Below are positions 32,704 through 43,007 of a stretch of DNA of 64,000 bases, one piece after another (position 1 is the first letter of the stretch; each line of letters opens with the position of its first letter). The position numbers and the translations under genes were made by a program. Below the pieces are notes generated by a model, which was given only the letters and a program-made list of their open reading frames with translations, was not told the origin of the DNA and ran no database searches. Where the stretch lies: contig NC_080588.1 in NCBI RefSeq assembly GCF_029962835.1, forward strand, positions 44,375,001 through 44,439,000. The letters are read 5' to 3'. This stretch comes from Magnolia sinica. Lineage: Eukaryota; Streptophyta; Magnoliopsida; Magnoliales; Magnoliaceae.

Positions 32704-35700
32704 TGTAATGCCCTGAAATTCGGGGGTCGAGCATAACTCAGCTCCCGAGTTCTAAAACATCACTTATGCAACATATTTAATGATGGATGTATGTTGTCTG
32801 TATTAGTGCATAAAACATGGAATAAATTAAGCCAAATAGTAAATATAATTCAGGGATAAGTGAAGAAAGCAAGCGGAAGACTTATAGAAATATATTTGTA
32901 CAAGTGCAAATCCCTGAAGTACATATACATACCGGGTCGTTCTGATAAGTGTTACTATCAAAATTACAAGTATTAGATTACATCATTTAATTTTCCAAAA
33001 GAAATCCTAGCATCCCGCGCATCAGAACGAGGCTCACTAGAACCCGTCTGAAAACTGCATAAAAGAGAAAGCAGCCTCATCATCATCCATCTCCCGTTCT
33101 GCCTCAGAGGTCGCCTCAACATCTGCAACAACAACAGCTAAGACAGAGTCTGGTGGGTGTTTAACACCGCCCCAGAACGTGAGAGTGAGTGATCAACTCA
33201 GTGGAACAATAAAGCACAGGTTAACATGTTATCAGTTCAATTAAGTAGTAATGATAAAGCAAAACAATTAAACATGTCCTAAGTACTCTTGTTAATGCAA
33301 TGATGCATGCCCTCAGGCGTACACCCTCAGCGTCTTCATCTTACGTTATGCATGACATCGCCTCAAAGTGCGCCACATCTACAAAGCACATGCAAATGCG
33401 GTGCATGAACATGATTACCAAGTTGTTATTAGTCCTTTTCATACAGCAGGATTGGGAAGCTAAGGTACCTTCCTCATATCACCATCCAAACAGTGATCCA
33501 TTCTAGGGTCGTCAGTCCTAGACATCTCATACGATCATATGGTTTGAGGCCGTTGCAAAGGGCTCGTCACCAATCAATGCATGCCTATCATACCTTCATT
33601 ACTACACTAAGGCTTGTCATCTCAATGTGGTATCCAGGCATGCTCGAGGTCACTACAAAGGGCTCGTCACCAATCAATGTAGGCCGACGGCACGAATATA
33701 GTGTCCCATACCACCATAATCGGCTCACGAGTTTAGTTGCTCACTGGTCACTATGGAGAGGCTCGTCACCCCAGCGTAGGCCGACAGCTCGACCATAGTG
33801 TCCCGTACCACTATGTCCGGCTCATGAGTCTTAGCGGATCAAGGTACCATGGTTAATAGGATTTCATTAGTAAGTTTGGTACCCTAGATTCAAACAATAA
33901 CGTCCATACATGGTGAACATACATCGGACAATCGGGTTACTTGACGAACTCGACTAGCACAAGCACACGTTGGGTTGAACGACATAGAGTGCGCAATCAC
34001 TCTGCGTAGCCAAACCACTGCCGACAACTCTTATACGACTCGGGTTCGTCTAATCACATCCTACGTGGCGAAAGCAACCTCAGCCACGAACTTAAGGCCG
34101 ATTACCGATTTCTTGGACTAATCCATAGTTCCACACACATTCCACTACAACAGATATTCATATCTACAATTTAGAATAGTAATGATCATGTAGTACGCAA
34201 GCATTTGAAGAATATCAACTTAACATGAATGTAAGCATAAGTAATACATGAATTTAAACAACAAGGAATGTAGCTTACATGAAGGAAATCATACACACTA
34301 GTGGGAGAGTTGAGAATCGCTCCTCAACGCCCACAATTAGTATAATATGCTACACGTTAGATCATTCAGACATTTCTACAAACACTTAGAATACATAGTT
34401 CAACATACATGACGTATGTTGAAATACACACATTTGGACAATTCCTCTTACCAAGGAGTTGTCGCACATACATCTAGCATAAGTACACGGCAAATAATCA
34501 TGGCAATCACAGGTTCATAATTTATACGCATACGGTACTTTATACATACACATAGAATACACAAATCTCAATATAACACATGCGTATCAGGAACGCAACA
34601 TAAACATAACATTTAGCATGTGAAATCTCATCCATAGCAAGAATAAACCATTAACTGGCATTGAAAGCCTTGAAAATCATAACCTGTACACTTAAAGTCC
34701 ACACCTTAATCCAGAAAAGAACACCGAACTGATTTCAGACGATATGTCTTCATCAACGGCGATAAAATACCCTAAAGCAAGAATAGAAATGAGATACAAC
34801 AACACCAAGACTATTCTAAGCTCTAACACAGATTAGGGTTAGGTTAACTTACCCAAAGATGAACTCAGAATCGCCAGAATAACGATTCTAAAGTGAAGGT
34901 TAAAGGATGAAGAAGAACAGGAAAGAATCTAAGATGAACCACCAACTTCTCTCTCACTTTCTCTCTCTTTCCCTTTCTCTTTCTAAGCTAGGGTTAGGAA
35001 ATTCGTATGGAAAAGAGAGCTAGGGTTTTAAGGTCTATAAATAGGCCTAATATTGATGAAAATAACCCCAGGGCCAAGGTATACTTAGGGTATAACCAAA
35101 ACCGGCCTCTCACGATCCAACGAAGCACTTCCGGTGGGCCTATTACCATGAAAGGTTAGACTTAAGCTCACTAACCATGGATCTAGGTCAAGCTGAGTTT
35201 TAGTACTGACCGGATCTTTAGATCAGTCGTGGCGGACCATGCTCAATTCAACGGTCACTGAATCTCGATCAGGTCCACAAGCATAAGGACATGCCTAGGC
35301 TACCTTCCCTGATCAGAGGGTGAAATTGGGTCAGAATCCAACGATCAGATTGCTTAAAATCGTCGCACAAGTGACACGACTCAGATTTCATAAAATCTTA
35401 TTAAATTTCCAACCGTTCTCACACTCTTCACTCCGGACTCAATCAAATCGACCCAGAACATCATCTGGACTTGATTTTTGAAGTGATGGCCAAGTCCAAC
35501 ATGGTGACCGCAACAGCCTAAGATCATCGCTATCGGACTTTCGACGCGCGGTCCAGGTCCGATCTAGAACTTCCAAAAATTCCCAAGAACAATTGGATTT
35601 AGCGATGGATCCCAGATTTCAAAGTAACATAGCGCTGACTAATCTACAGGTTTTGAGTCATGCAGATACAATTTAAAGTGATTGATGCAAATTTCACAAG

Positions 35701-35773
35701 CAATCGAGTATAGCGCTAATTACCCCAAAAGCTACTAAGGAAAGAATAGCACAAAATTTTCAGGGTCATTACA
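32704..35773 (-). mobile_element. I: chromovirus-type solo LTR in gag of H
   Basis: It starts TGTAATGCCCTGAAATTCGG and ends TTTTCAGGGTCATTACA with an exact AATGT duplication. 3070 bp, no gag-pol, no internal LTR pair. It is nearly the same sequence as solo LTR J in the same host element. Orientation is set by its match to LTR P (minus sense). The short open frames inside are antisense or spurious. Its repeated GGCTCGTCACC and GTAGGCCGACA phrases (33540-33830) form a degenerate repeat block. Confidence 0.88.
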
Positions 35774-36650
35774 AATGTTCATGGACTTTTATACAAGATT
35801 AAATAGCATTGTGAACTTTATGTGGGGTCTTGGCAATAAAATTCCAGAAAGTAAAGTGTGTGCAAAGATACTACGCTCATTACTTGAACGGTTCAACTCA
35901 AAGGTTACCGCGATCCAGGAACTTCGTGATACGGACAATATGAGGGTAGAAGAACTAGTTGGGTCATTACAAACTTATGAGTTAAATTTTAAAGCTCCTA
36001 AAGGTAAATCTATTGCCCTTAAATCTTCTAAATGTATTTCTCAAGAAAATTCTGATTTTGAAAATTCTGAAGATGATATGGCCCTTTTAGCGAAAAAGTT
36101 TTACAAGATTTTTAAAAGTAAAAAGAAGGTTGACTTTCAAAAATCAAATGATAAGAAATGATCTAAATCTAAATCTAAAACTTGAAAATTTTTAAAAGAT
36201 AGTCAATGTTACAACTGCCAAGAATATGGGCATCTAGCAAATAAGTGTCCTAAAAGGGACAAACCTAAAAAGAAAGGAATGTTGGCTACTTGGGATGAAT
36301 CTTCTGGCACTGAAGCCTCTTTTGAATCAGAAGATTCTGAAATCAAGTCGGGCAATGAAGTTAAAGCTCTTATGACTCTAGCTAAGTTCACTTTTTCAGA
36401 TTATGATGATTCTACTAGTGAAGAAAATCTGAATAGTGATCATGAAAATGAAGAAGATCTTCAAGATGCTTACAATGCCCTATATAAGGAAAGTTGTAAG
36501 ATTGCAATAAAACTAAAGCTTCAAAAAGAAAGGTTTTTAAAACTTAAAGAAAATTTTGATTCTCTTATTTTAGAAAATTCCCATACTTCAGATTGTTTTG
36601 AAAAATGCAAATGCGATTTAGAATTCAAAACCTCCCAGATTGAAAACTGA
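35774..36650 (+). pseudogene. copia gag, C-terminal part with zinc knuckle (element H)
   Basis: It resumes after I with MFMDFYTRLNSIVN and AKILRSLLERF, the gag core. A stop lies at 36159-36161. The zinc knuckle CYNCQEYGHLANKC at 36207-36248 (C-X2-C-X4-H-X4-C) is intact and would bind element RNA. An acidic, coiled-coil-like tail (DEEDLQDAYNALYKE type) follows to a stop near 36650. This split-frame gag is non-functional, but its RNA-binding motif is unchanged. Confidence 0.88.
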
Positions 36651-36983
36651 AATTTGAAAATGAAAAACTTAAACTTGAAATCTCTTCACTTTTGAGTTTA
36701 AAGAATACATGGAGGTATGCCCAAGGTGATCCAAAATTAGAAAAACTTTTGTCTGGATCAAGAAAATGTGGTGACTGATCCGGTTTGGGCTACAAGGGCT
36801 CCTCCTAAATAGAAGAATATTCTTCCTAAGTTTGTAAAAGGAGAGTCTTCAAACTCAAAAGAGAAAATTTTTAATCAAAAGTTTTCTAAAAATGCCAAAA
36901 CGTTTCAACCTTTTAAACCTAAAAGTGACCATATCAACTATAAAAATCAGAACCGAAACCCTTTAGCTAAAAAAATAGTTGAT
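36651..36983 (+). pseudogene. decayed gag-protease junction of H
   Basis: About 330 bp with frame changes between the gag tail and the protease frame; Lys- and Asn-rich, no motif. Confidence 0.5.
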
Positions 36984-37475
36984 TTGCTTAAGGAGCTCTT
37001 AAAATCTAACTCAGTGAGTCATTCTTATAACAACTACAAACATAAGAAGACCAACTATTTTCCTAAAGCCAAAACAGTTATGAAATGGGTTCCTAAGGTT
37101 ACTTGCTTGGTTGCCCACATGACTTTCAAAGCTTCAAGCCATTCAAAGTGGTACCTAGACAGTAGATGCTCCAAGCACATGGCTGGTGACAAAGGTCTAT
37201 TCATCACTCTTAAAGACATGACTGATAGTTCAATCACATTTAGTGATGGTAACAACTACAGGATTATTGGCCAAGGTACGGTTCAACTTTTTAACCTTCC
37301 CTTATTTGAGAATGTTTTATATGTTGAAGGTTTAAAGCATAACTTGTTAAGCATTTCTCAAATATGCGATAAAAATCATAGTTTTAAATTTTCTAACTTA
37401 AGATGTGAAATTTTAAACAAAAATGGTTCAGTAATATTAATTGTCCTAAAACTTCTGAAAACTGCTATATCGTAA
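36984..37475 (+). pseudogene. copia aspartic protease (element H), active-site Gly changed
   Basis: This 163-codon frame carries WYLDSRCSKHMAGD, where the family has WYLDSGCSKHMTGD; the Gly of the DSG active site is Arg (codon 37164-37166, a GGA to AGA change). It also has NVLYVEGLKHNLLSISQICD, the conserved region before the zinc domain of integrase. The protease would cut the polyprotein; this copy is probably inactive. Confidence 0.88.
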
Positions 37476-37507
37476 GTGATTCTAGCTCATCTAATCAACT
37501 GTGTTAC

Positions 37508-38259
37508 ATGGTTCATACTGATGAGACTGAGTTGTGGCATAAACGTCTTGGATATGTACACTATCACAATCTATATAGATTGAGCAAAAGAGAACTAATA
37601 AGAGGTCTACCTAAACTACAAAATGTAGACAAAATATATGGCGAATGTCCGATTGGCAAGCAAACTAGGAGTGCTCACAAAAAGGTGAACTCCAATGCCA
37701 CATCAAAACCACTCGAGCTTCTCCATATAGATCTTATTGAACCAACAGGACAGAGAGTCGAGGTGGCAAAAAATATATACTGGTAGTCGTGGATGATTAT
37801 ACCAGATTCACTTGGGTAGCCTTCTTAAGAGATAAATCAGAAACCCTTGATGAAGTAAAAAGGATTCTCAAATGGATTCAAACTGGAAAAAGTTCTCAAG
37901 TTAGTAAAATTCGTAGTGATCATGGATCTGAGTTCGAGAATAGTAATTTTGAGAAATTCTAATGCGATCAGGGAATATCACATGAATTCTTTGCACCTAA
38001 AACACCACAATAAAATGGAATTGTTGAAAGAAAAAATAGAGTGCTTCAAGAAATGGCAAATGTAATGTTGAATAGTATGAAGCTCCCTAAAAATCTTTGG
38101 GCCGAAGCCATTAATACTGCCTGTTATACAATCAACCGAGTTTATACAAGTAAGTCAAATAATAAAACTGCCTATAAACTATGGTTCAATAAGAAGCCTA
38201 CTGTCAAATACTTTTGAGTTTTTTGCAGCAAGTGCTATATTTTATGTGACCGTGAAAAT
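37508..38259 (+). pseudogene. copia integrase (element H)
   Basis: The zinc domain starts LWHKRLGYVHYHNL and has CPIGKQTRSAHKK; one cysteine of the expected CxxC is Tyr. The first catalytic Asp is in LLHIDLI; a frameshift follows near 37745-37790. The core continues in another frame with VVDDYTRFTWVAFLRD, IRSDHGSEFEN (second Asp) and NGIVERKNR (Glu). In-frame stops lie at 37960-37962 and 38011-38013. All three D,D,E residues are present, but the frame is broken. Confidence 0.87.
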
Positions 38260-39547
38260 TTGAAAAAGTTTGACACTAAAAGTGATGAAGGGACCTTTTT
38301 AGGATATTCTTTAAACATTCATGCATATCGAGTATTGAATAAGAGGATCAATGTTATTCAAGAGTCCATTAATGTGGTCATTGACGATCACTTAATTACA
38401 CCTGCCTCAAGTTCAAATGGTGATGAAGTTCTTTTAATTGACAAACCAGATACTTCATCAAATCAATCTAACTCTGATCTGAGGACTATTAAAGATCATC
38501 CAACTACTCAAATTCTTGAAAACCCTCTCACTGGTGTGCGCACTCGTAGACAACTAGAAGATATATGTAATTACGTGTGCTTCACATCCCAGATAGAACT
38601 GGTTAACGTAAAAGAAGCTCTTACTGACGAAAACTGGATAGTAGCAATGCAAGAAGGACTTAATCAATTTGTGAGAAATGATGTTTGATATCTTGTTCCT
38701 AAACCTAACGATAAACACATTATTGGAACTAAGTGGATTTTTAAAAATAAGTCTGATCAACTTGGTTATATAATTCGAAACAAGGCTAGACTAGTTGTAC
38801 AAGGGTACACTCAAATTGAAGGTATTGATTATGATGAAACCTTTGCCCCAGTAGCTCGTCTTGAGTCAATCAGACTATTCATATCTATTGCTTACTTTAG
38901 AAAATTCAAAATTTATCAAATGGATGTGAAGAGTGCCTTCTTAAATGGTGATCTGCATGAAGAAGTGATGTTGAACAACCGATAGGTTTTGAAGACCCTA
39001 AAAATACTGATCATGTCTATCGCCTTAAAAAGGCTCTCTACGGCTTAAAATAAGCTCCTAGGGCATGGTACGAGAAATTGACTAAGTTTTTACTAAGTCA
39101 TGATTTTCAAATGGGAAGTGTAGACAAGACTCTTTTTGTTAAGAAACTTAATGATCACATCTTAATAGTGCAGATCCACGCTGATGATATTATTTATGGA
39201 TCTATTTGTTCTAACACGACTGCAAGTTTGCAGATTTAATGAAATCTAAGTTTGAAATGAGCATGGTTGGGGAATTGAATTATTTCCTAGGATTGCAAGT
39301 GAAACAACAATTTGATGACATTTTTATTTCTCAAACCAAATATACTTTGAACTTAATAAAAAAGTTTGGATTTGAGAACGGTAAGAATTTTGATACTCCT
39401 ATGAGTACAACTTTAAGACTCTCAAAGGACTCTACAGGTAAAAATGTGGATCCTAAATTATATCGTAGTATGATTGGCAGTTTACTTTATTTAACTGCAA
39501 GTAGACCTGATATTGCTTTAAGTGTTAGTATTTACGCTAGATATTAG
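38260..39547 (+). pseudogene. copia reverse transcriptase (element H)
   Basis: Integrase tail (38260-38540), then RT blocks [71 protein letters not shown] and APRAWYEKL. The catalytic motif is HADD (39177-39188) where YVDD is expected: both Asp remain but Tyr and Val are changed. Stops lie at 38686-38688 and within YGLK*APR, and there is a frameshift near 38970. The C-terminal part (39239-39547) is intact (GELNYFLGLQVKQ, YRSMIGSLLYLTASRPDI). Confidence 0.9.
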
Positions 39548-40118
39548 TCTGATCCTAAAAAGTCACATTTAACTGCTGTTAAAAGGATTATGCGATATGT
39601 AGCAAGTACTTCTAAATTAGGTCTTTGGTATCATAGGATACTAGTGTTCAATTGGCTGGACACTCAGATGCTGATTGGGCTGGTAATATTGATGACAGGA
39701 AATCAACCAGTGGTGGTTGTTTTTATATTGGAAATTGTATGGTTTCTTGGTTTAGCAAGAAGCAAAGTTCTATATTGCTCTCAACTGCTGAGGCTGAATA
39801 TATTGCAGCAGGAAATGCATGTACTCAGCTTGTTTGGATGAAACATATGTTAAACGATTATGAAATTGCATTGGATTTAATGGTTTTATATTGTGATAAT
39901 TCAAGTGCAATAAATATTTCAAAAAATCCAATCCAGCATTCACGTACCAAGCACATTGACATTAGGTATTATTACATTCGTGAATTAGTAGAAGAAAAAA
40001 ATAATATCTTTGGAATATATTCCGACCGAGAATCAACTTGCTGACATTTTCACTAAACTGCTCGACAAAAGCAGGTTTTATAAATTGAAATTTGATCTTG
40101 GTATGTGCATTCTAAATT
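39548..40118 (+). pseudogene. copia RNase H (element H)
   Basis: The main frame (39652-40044) contains GHSDADWAGNIDDRKSTSGG, STAEAEYIAAGNACTQLVW, YCDNSSAINISKNP and HSRTKHIDIRYYYIRE, all conserved in SIRE RNase H. The final NQLADIFTK block follows in another frame, so a frameshift lies near 40005. A stop at about 39545 separates it from RT. Confidence 0.9.
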
Positions 40119-40205
40119 GATTATTCATGCATATTTATATCATAGTGTACATATATTTGATAATTTATTAATTTAAATTTTATTTTTTTGAAAAAAATGT
40201 ATATT

Positions 40206-40345
40206 TTAGTTGGTACACGACCAGTCGAGGATGTACTCGACCAGTCGTGTAGCGCGCTGGACATTTTAAAAATTGGGAAAAACTTCATCTTCTTCATTTC
40301 ATCTTTCCTCTCCAATGAGCCGATGCCCGACCAGTCGTACCCACC
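40206..40345. repeat. internal CGACCAGTCG motifs between RNase H and the env-like ORF
   Basis: CACGACCAGTCGAGG, CTCGACCAGTCGTG and CCCGACCAGTCGTAC show the LTR motif also outside the LTR, in the spacer before the extra ORF. Confidence 0.75.
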
Positions 40346-40542
40346 TTCCTAGATTTTCAAGGTTAGTGCTTCATTTACATTTTTCTTATAAATTCTAGTC
40401 AATATTACTTTATTTTCACTCTTTGAGTAATCTATTTTGTCATTCATTGCGATTTTAGGATTTTCTTTTAAAAAATCTGATCTAGTAAAACCCCACTTCA
40501 CATCTTTTGAAGTTACTTGTTTCTTTGAATATTCTATTACAA

Positions 40543-41679
40543 ATGGATGTTAGAGGGAAAAAGAAAACTTCCCATGGTCCATCATCTTCTAGATCAACTT
40601 CTATCACTTGGCTCTATCTTCGATCACACGAAGATGATCCCTCACATGTGCGGGATTTACGTATGCCCAATGTCATTGTTGAAAGATCTGTTGATCTTAA
40701 CCATATTGCTCATTTTGGTATCCTTCCCCTTCTACAAGGTGTAGGATGGGCTAACATCTTATATTGGGGTGGGCCTGCATACCAGTCTATTGCTCAGGCC
40801 ATGTTTGCATGCATCTCTGACTTTTCGAATGGGAATTTAACATTTAAAATTGATGCTAGAGAAGGTCCATTTGATATTGACCGTCATTTGATTTCAGCTC
40901 TAATGGACATACCAGTTAATGACGAGGGTATTCCTATTCATACTTTAGCTGAGAAACCCTCAGAATCAGAAAAACACATGCTCACTAGAACACTATGCAA
41001 TATGGATGTGCAATGGACTCATAAAGGGAATGCGCTCCCCTTAAAGTATTTGTTACACAGATACAAGGTTCTCCACAGAATCTTTATTTCAAATCTGTAT
41101 CCGCATTCTGGCAATAAAATAGAACTAACTGCCTTTTTGGTTCGGGTTTTGCACTCTGTCATCTCTGGTACTAATGTCTGTATGCCTTCTTTAATATGTC
41201 ACTCCATCATTCAGTTTCGTCTTCATCCAGGTCATAGTGATGTTCCATTTGCATATCTTATCACTGTGTTAGCTACTCACATGCTTGTTACTATGCCTGT
41301 TAGAGAGGCTCCTATTCATCATCTTATTTTTAACAACTCTAATATAAATAAGATGAAATTAGAATTGGTTCTTGGCCAAGTGGATGTGGGTGGTGCTGGA
41401 GCTGAGGCTGTGGATGAAGAAGAGGCTGGCAATCTTCCTCCTGATGATAATAATATGGACAATATTTTTGATAAAATTGAATTAGACTCTAGAAATGATC
41501 CTGACTAAGAGCCATCTGATTTTGATGCTCATCTTCGTGCTCTAGAGGAAAAGGTAGAGAATATGAATGTTGCCCATGATTTACAGTTTAAATATATACG
41601 CAAGTATCTTAGGCGCTTAAAAAAGGGCCTTCATCAACTTGATCCTACCATACCTACTCCTTCTTCAAGATCTAATTAA
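40543..41679 (+). pseudogene. env-position ORF of SIRE element H, one nonsense codon
   Basis: An ORF downstream of RNase H, in the position of the env-like gene of SIRE elements. I take the Met at 40543 (MDVRGKKK) as start; an in-frame ATG at 40507 would add 12 hydrophobic residues. The frame is open to a TAA at 41506-41508 and continues beyond it in the same frame for 56 codons to 41679 as a charged, coiled-coil-like tail, so the TAA looks like a single nonsense mutation. The N-terminal two thirds (VDLNHIAHFGILPLL, FDIDRHLISALMDIP) resemble what databases call putative plant transposon protein or Athila ORF1-like domains; I recognise no envelope motif. A hydrophobic stretch (VPFAYLITVLATHMLV) is a possible membrane segment. 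Function unknown. Confidence 0.7.
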
Positions 41680-41871
41680 GTGTTTTACTCTTGGTCTGTA
41701 ATAACTTTACTTCTACTTTTGTTGGCTTGTGAACTTTATTTGGTTAACTGACTTTTGTTTAAACTAGTTAATGGCTTGTGGAATTTAATTTACTTATTCT
41801 TGACTAGTTAATCTATTTATTACTCCTGTTTATTATCTTTTTCCATTTTTCTTCCTTTGTTATATTGTGAC

Positions 41872-41884
41872 AAAAGGGGGGAGA
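41872..41884 (+). other. extra polypurine run in H
   Basis: AAAAGGGGGGAGA lies about 310 bp before the 3' LTR; another run, CAGGGGGAG, is at 42015-42022. They resemble the polypurine tract at the LTR border and may be secondary plus-strand primers. Confidence 0.6.
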
Positions 41885-42176
41885 ATTTATTTGGTTTTGC
41901 ATATGGATTGATATATTGTTATGATTTGGATAATATGGACTGTGGTAGTAGCATATGGATTGATATATTGCTATTGATTATGGATAATATAGACTGAATA
42001 TATGTGTGCTACTCAGGGGGAGTAAGGAAGAATTTGTGCTAGTTAATGACAACTGGTGCATGATTCTTTAACCAGGCTGTAACTAGTTCTCTTATATATG
42101 ATTGGTGCATGATTCCTTATTGAGCATGTAATGCTTCTCTTATTTTGATTGGAGTGCATTTTGTCACAAATTTGAC

Positions 42177-42187
42177 AAAGGGGGAGA
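42177..42187 (+). other. polypurine tract of H
   Basis: AAAGGGGGAGA, one base before the 3' LTR start at 42189; this primes plus-strand DNA synthesis in LTR elements. Confidence 0.88.
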
Positions 42188-42188
42188 T

Positions 42189-43007
42189 TGTAAGTGCTAT
42201 GGTTTTATGCTCCTTTGGTTGTTAAATTTTGTGGTGCCAAAACCTCAATCTATGTCTTGTGTAGCTCATTGGTATATATGTTTAAGACATTGCATATGGG
42301 TTCAAGACATTGCATCACCTCTCTAAACACTTTGCTTCAAGTCAAGAACGAAGAACTACTTCAAACCATTTCAAGAAATACAAGTACAAGCTACAACGAA
42401 AGAAGTGATCTTGTTCAAAGACTCAAGTTAGTGTACAACTCAAGATGAAGTATAATTCAAGCTCTTGAAGATCTTAAGTTCAATGCTACATCAATTATAG
42501 AGATCCCAAGCTTCACAATCTTCAATTGTCAACGATCATCTGAAGAAATGAAGTGTCAATGTCCATACTTCACATTTAAGGTATGAATGACCTTAGATTG
42601 ACCTTAGGGTAGGTCATTTTGTATACATAATTCAAGTTAAATCTTTTTATATGTATTTGGACTGTTCTAAGACTAGTCCTGAACCTTGTTCGACTAGTCC
42701 TAGAATTGGCTTGACCAGTCCAAGAAATTCCAGGACCTGTCCTAAGTTTGTTACAATTTTTCAGAATTTTTTGGTTGAGCTACGACCAGTCCTAGAGTCT
42801 GCTCGACCGGTTGTAAGAACAGTAACGACTCGATCGAGGACCAGTCATGTACTTATGACTCAATCTACAGTGACTAAACTTGGTGTCACACGACCAGTCG
42901 TGGGTTTATCACGACCAGTCGTGAACAGCCCACGACCAGTCGTGGAACGATTTTATCTAATCGCGCTTAAATTTTCAAAAATTTGTTTCTTCTACGACCA
43001 GTCATAG
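42189..43007 (+). repeat. 3' LTR of H, first segment
   Basis: It starts TGTAAGTGCTATGG and matches 30158 onward; it contains part of the CGACCAGTCG array. Solo LTR J interrupts it at 43008. Confidence 0.9.
43003..43007. repeat. target site duplication CATAG, left copy (solo LTR J)
   Basis: It pairs with CGTAG at 46104-46108; the difference is one CpG-decay transition. The intact 5' LTR reads TTGTAG at this place. Confidence 0.85.

Noticed and set aside
33300..33798. Plus-strand open frames in solo LTR I (and the similar one at 43592-44150 in J)
   Set aside because: They follow the GGCTCGTCACC repeats of the LTR and are opposite to its inferred orientation; no recognisable protein.
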